A stretch of 8,003 nucleotides of DNA from Planctomycetota bacterium (GTDB lineage: Bacteria; Planctomycetota; Phycisphaerae; UBA1845; PWPN01). The DNA lies in assembly GCA_020346805.1 (NCBI GenBank), contig CP070790.1, positions 1,533,287-1,541,289 on the forward strand, in the 5' to 3' direction. Below are positions 6,918 through 8,003 of this stretch, in pieces; the stretch's first letter is position 1, and every line of letters starts with the position of its first letter. Below the pieces are notes generated by a model. That model was not told where the DNA came from and made no database searches. It saw only the letters and a program-made list of their open reading frames with translations. Made by a program: the position numbers and the translations under genes.

Positions 6918-7001
6918 TTATTAATCATACCACCCGTTATTTCAACGCAAGATCCGTACTTGATTTGCCGTATGGCATGATCCGTGCAGCATTGACCCGG
7001 G

Positions 7002-7592
7002 TTAATGAATTGTCTGGGATTGGCTGCCTATGGTTGTTTCAATAACCTGGGTTAACTGGCCTATGGTGAATGGTTTGCTCAGTGTGTCGTGGTAATTGTG
7101 TTGAAGAAGTGTTTGGCGATCTGTTTTGGTCATTGATGCACTCATGCCAATGAGGCGGATCTCCTGCAGTTCCGCATGGCTGCAAAGACATTGTCTTAAT
7201 AGGGCGGCATCAATTCCCGGTAGATCCATATCGACTAATATAATGTTTGGGTGAAACTGCTCGGTGAGCATACCCGCCTCGAACACCGACCGGGCCACCT
7301 GGACTTCGTAATCACCGTTTTCAGTCAGGGCTTTCTGTATCAGGTTGCTCAATTCCGTCTCCGTGTCCACGATTAAAATCCGTGTATGTCTGATTTCCAG
7401 GCCGTCCATCGGTATTTTGTGAGCCTTCATGAAGCGGATAAGTTGTTGAAGAGGGATTCGGCGGTCTTTGCTGCCCGGGATACGGTAACCGCGAAGCTGT
7501 CCGTTATCGAACCACTTGGATACGGTACGTGGGGCTACGTTGCAAATCTTTGCTACTTGTCCGGTGGTGAGGACGTCTTTATTCTTGGTCAC
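7002..7592 (-). CDS. HTH-receiver regulator (excisionase/MerR-type HTH fused to CheY-like domain)
   Basis: The 196-aa protein puts the DNA-binding domain first, opposite to classical response regulators. Residues 7-58 form an excisionase-like winged HTH (TTGQVAKICNVAPRTVSKWF, then GYRIPGSKDRRIP). Residues 70-188 form a receiver: RILIVDTETE (71-80), phospho-acceptor D121 in ILVDMDLPGID, S151 in GMSAS, and K173 in LSKPF. The second acidic residue of the pocket is Thr77 instead of Asp or Glu, so metal binding or phosphorylation may be weakened, although E78 is adjacent. It starts at GTG 7592 with AAAGG 7 nt upstream; no ATG fits. No kinase lies beside it, so its partner may be encoded elsewhere or be the kinase at 2597-4552. 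It converges on the toroid gene with 84 bp between stops and no clear terminator. To my knowledge this domain order is frequent in Planctomycetota. Confidence 0.92.
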   Translation of the reverse strand: MTKNKDVLTTGQVAKICNVAPRTVSKWFDNGQLRGYRIPGSKDRRIPLQQLIRFMKAHKIPMDGLEIRHTRILIVDTETELSNLIQKALTENGDYEVQVARSVFEAGMLTEQFHPNIILVDMDLPGIDAALLRQCLCSHAELQEIRLIGMSASMTKTDRQTLLQHNYHDTLSKPFTIGQLTQVIETTIGSQSQTIH

Positions 7593-7638
7593 GATATCGC
7601 CTTTAATGTTTTGTGCGTATCCTTTATGTCCTGCGGTG

Positions 7639-7657
7639 CGGTAATCGCTTTTTACCG
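7639..7657 (-). repeat. Hairpin in the 5' leader of the HTH-receiver gene
   Basis: CGGTAA and TTACCG are perfect 6-bp inverted repeats around a 7-nt loop, 47 nt upstream of the GTG start. No U-tract follows, so it is not an obvious terminator. It may shape the leader RNA. Confidence 0.35.
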
Positions 7658-7708
7658 GACCGGCTGTCTCGGTTCCGATATCTCCGACCTGCCCCTTGCC
7701 CTTATCTG

Positions 7709-7750
7709 CTAATTCGGCCGTAACTCACTGCTGGTTTTACAAAAAACCAT
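7709..7750 (-). CDS. 13-codon leader ORF before the HTH-receiver gene
   Basis: An ATG at 7750 opens MVFCKTSSELRPN and stops at TAG (7709-7711), 116 nt before the regulator's GTG and in a different frame. It is preceded by GAGGAGG (7756-7762) at 5-nt spacing, the best Shine-Dalgarno in the window and much stronger than the AAAGG of the regulator itself. The start codon region lies in a 7-bp hairpin (7732-7749). The peptide has no run of one amino acid that would suggest classical attenuation. It could be a regulatory uORF, a small protein, or a chance SD-ATG pair. Confidence 0.35.
   Translation of the reverse strand: MVFCKTSSELRPN
7732..7749 (-). repeat. Hairpin covering the leader ORF start
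   Basis: On the minus strand TGGTTTT and AAAACCA pair perfectly over 7 bp around the loop TTGT. The stem begins at the T of the leader ORF's ATG, so folding would compete with initiation there. It is not followed by a U-tract. Confidence 0.45.
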
Positions 7751-8003
7751 TAATACCTCCTCAAAATGGAGCACATATATGGTAATAATTTCGCAGTGCC
7801 AGATTACATATTGACTGCTTATAATATTAGGGATGCCGGAGGCCGGAGATTAAGTTTGCTATTCTTAATTTTTAAGATTATCCATTTTTTGTCGGCTGGC
7901 AGGATATTCAAACCGTCCGGCTTGACTTGGCAGACAACGCCCGATATTGTGTACTTTTAACGTCGAAGTCTTTACAAAAGGTAGTCGATCGACGTGGACT
8001 CCC
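7751..8003. other. AT-rich region with no convincing gene, right edge
   Basis: This stretch presumably contains the promoter of the HTH-receiver gene, but no -35/-10 pair stands out on the minus strand. It includes a tandem heptamer, GCCGGAG twice at 7835-7848, a small palindrome TCTTAA-TTT-TTAAGA at 7863-7877, and GTCGATCGAC near the right edge. A 64-codon plus frame (7766-7960) lacks a ribosome binding site. A minus frame is open from the right edge to a TAA at 7865-7867 and could be the tail of an incoming gene, but it is too short to judge. Confidence 0.5.
7756..7762 (-). promoter_or_regulatory. Strong Shine-Dalgarno GAGGAGG
   Basis: GAGGAGG lies 5 nt upstream of ATG 7750. It is a long complement to the 16S rRNA tail and is what singles out the 13-codon leader ORF. 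Confidence 0.5.

Noticed and set aside
6911..7005. Possible bidirectional terminator between the convergent genes, with GGGTTAA repeated at 6911 and 6999
   Set aside because: The inverted repeats found (TGCC-GTAT-GGCA, ACCCGGGT, TTAAT-T-ATTAA) are very short and not followed by T-tracts.
7386..7712. 108-codon plus-strand frame opposite the HTH-receiver gene
   Set aside because: Most of it is antisense to the HTH and linker coding region; it has no ribosome binding site and no recognisable motif.
7766..7960. 64-codon plus-strand frame with a short hydrophobic stretch
   Set aside because: No Shine-Dalgarno precedes the ATG (upstream is CCTCCTCAAA), the hydrophobic part comes from a T-rich tract, and no family is recognised.
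7984..8003. tRNA-like end at the right edge
   Set aside because: GTCGATCGAC is a simple palindrome and no acceptor stem, D-arm or T-arm consensus can be placed in the available bases.

Overview
The window looks like a chromosomal segment of a free-living, Gram-negative-type bacterium with many signalling genes. My best guess is Planctomycetota, near Phycisphaerae. The basis is the small protein with an excisionase-type HTH followed by a receiver domain (7002-7592), the GAF/HD-GYP architecture, and a stand-alone homologue of the helical domain that often follows glycosyltransferases. This placement comes from remembered family patterns, not a search. No rRNA, tRNA, CRISPR array, transposase or integrase is visible.

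Left half, minus strand (4552 down to 1): four tightly packed genes run leftwards. They are a membrane sensor histidine kinase (Cache-like sensor, HAMP, PAS, HisKA, HATPase), a stand-alone CheY-like receiver, a GAF/HD-GYP protein expected to degrade cyclic di-GMP, and a two-helix membrane protein cut by the left edge of the window. Each junction overlaps (1, 8 and 4 nt) and each downstream gene has a good Shine-Dalgarno, so the set looks like one translationally coupled operon. The likely flow is external signal, kinase, receiver, then c-di-GMP turnover. The truncated fourth gene ends in what may be a GAF-like sensor and could continue into an output domain beyond the window.

Centre: a 271-bp divergent promoter region (4553-4823) separates this operon from elbB (4824-5492, plus strand), a clear ElbB/DJ-1-superfamily protein. 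A 354-bp gap follows (5493-5846). It holds a perfect 12-bp palindrome, an AT-rich hairpin, and a 40-codon frame encoding one hydrophobic helix but broken by an amber codon at position 4.

Right half: 5847-6917 (plus) encodes a 356-aa all-helical protein that keeps the scaffold motifs of the glycosyltransferase-associated (alpha/alpha) toroid family but has lost several of its polar motif residues. Convergent to it, 7002-7592 (minus) is the HTH-receiver regulator. Its leader carries a 13-codon ORF behind the strongest Shine-Dalgarno in the window, plus two hairpins. From 7751 to the right edge I see no convincing gene.

The most interesting points are the coupled c-di-GMP circuit and its truncated last member, the motif-degenerate toroid protein, the leader ORF before the regulator, and the amber-interrupted membrane mini-ORF.
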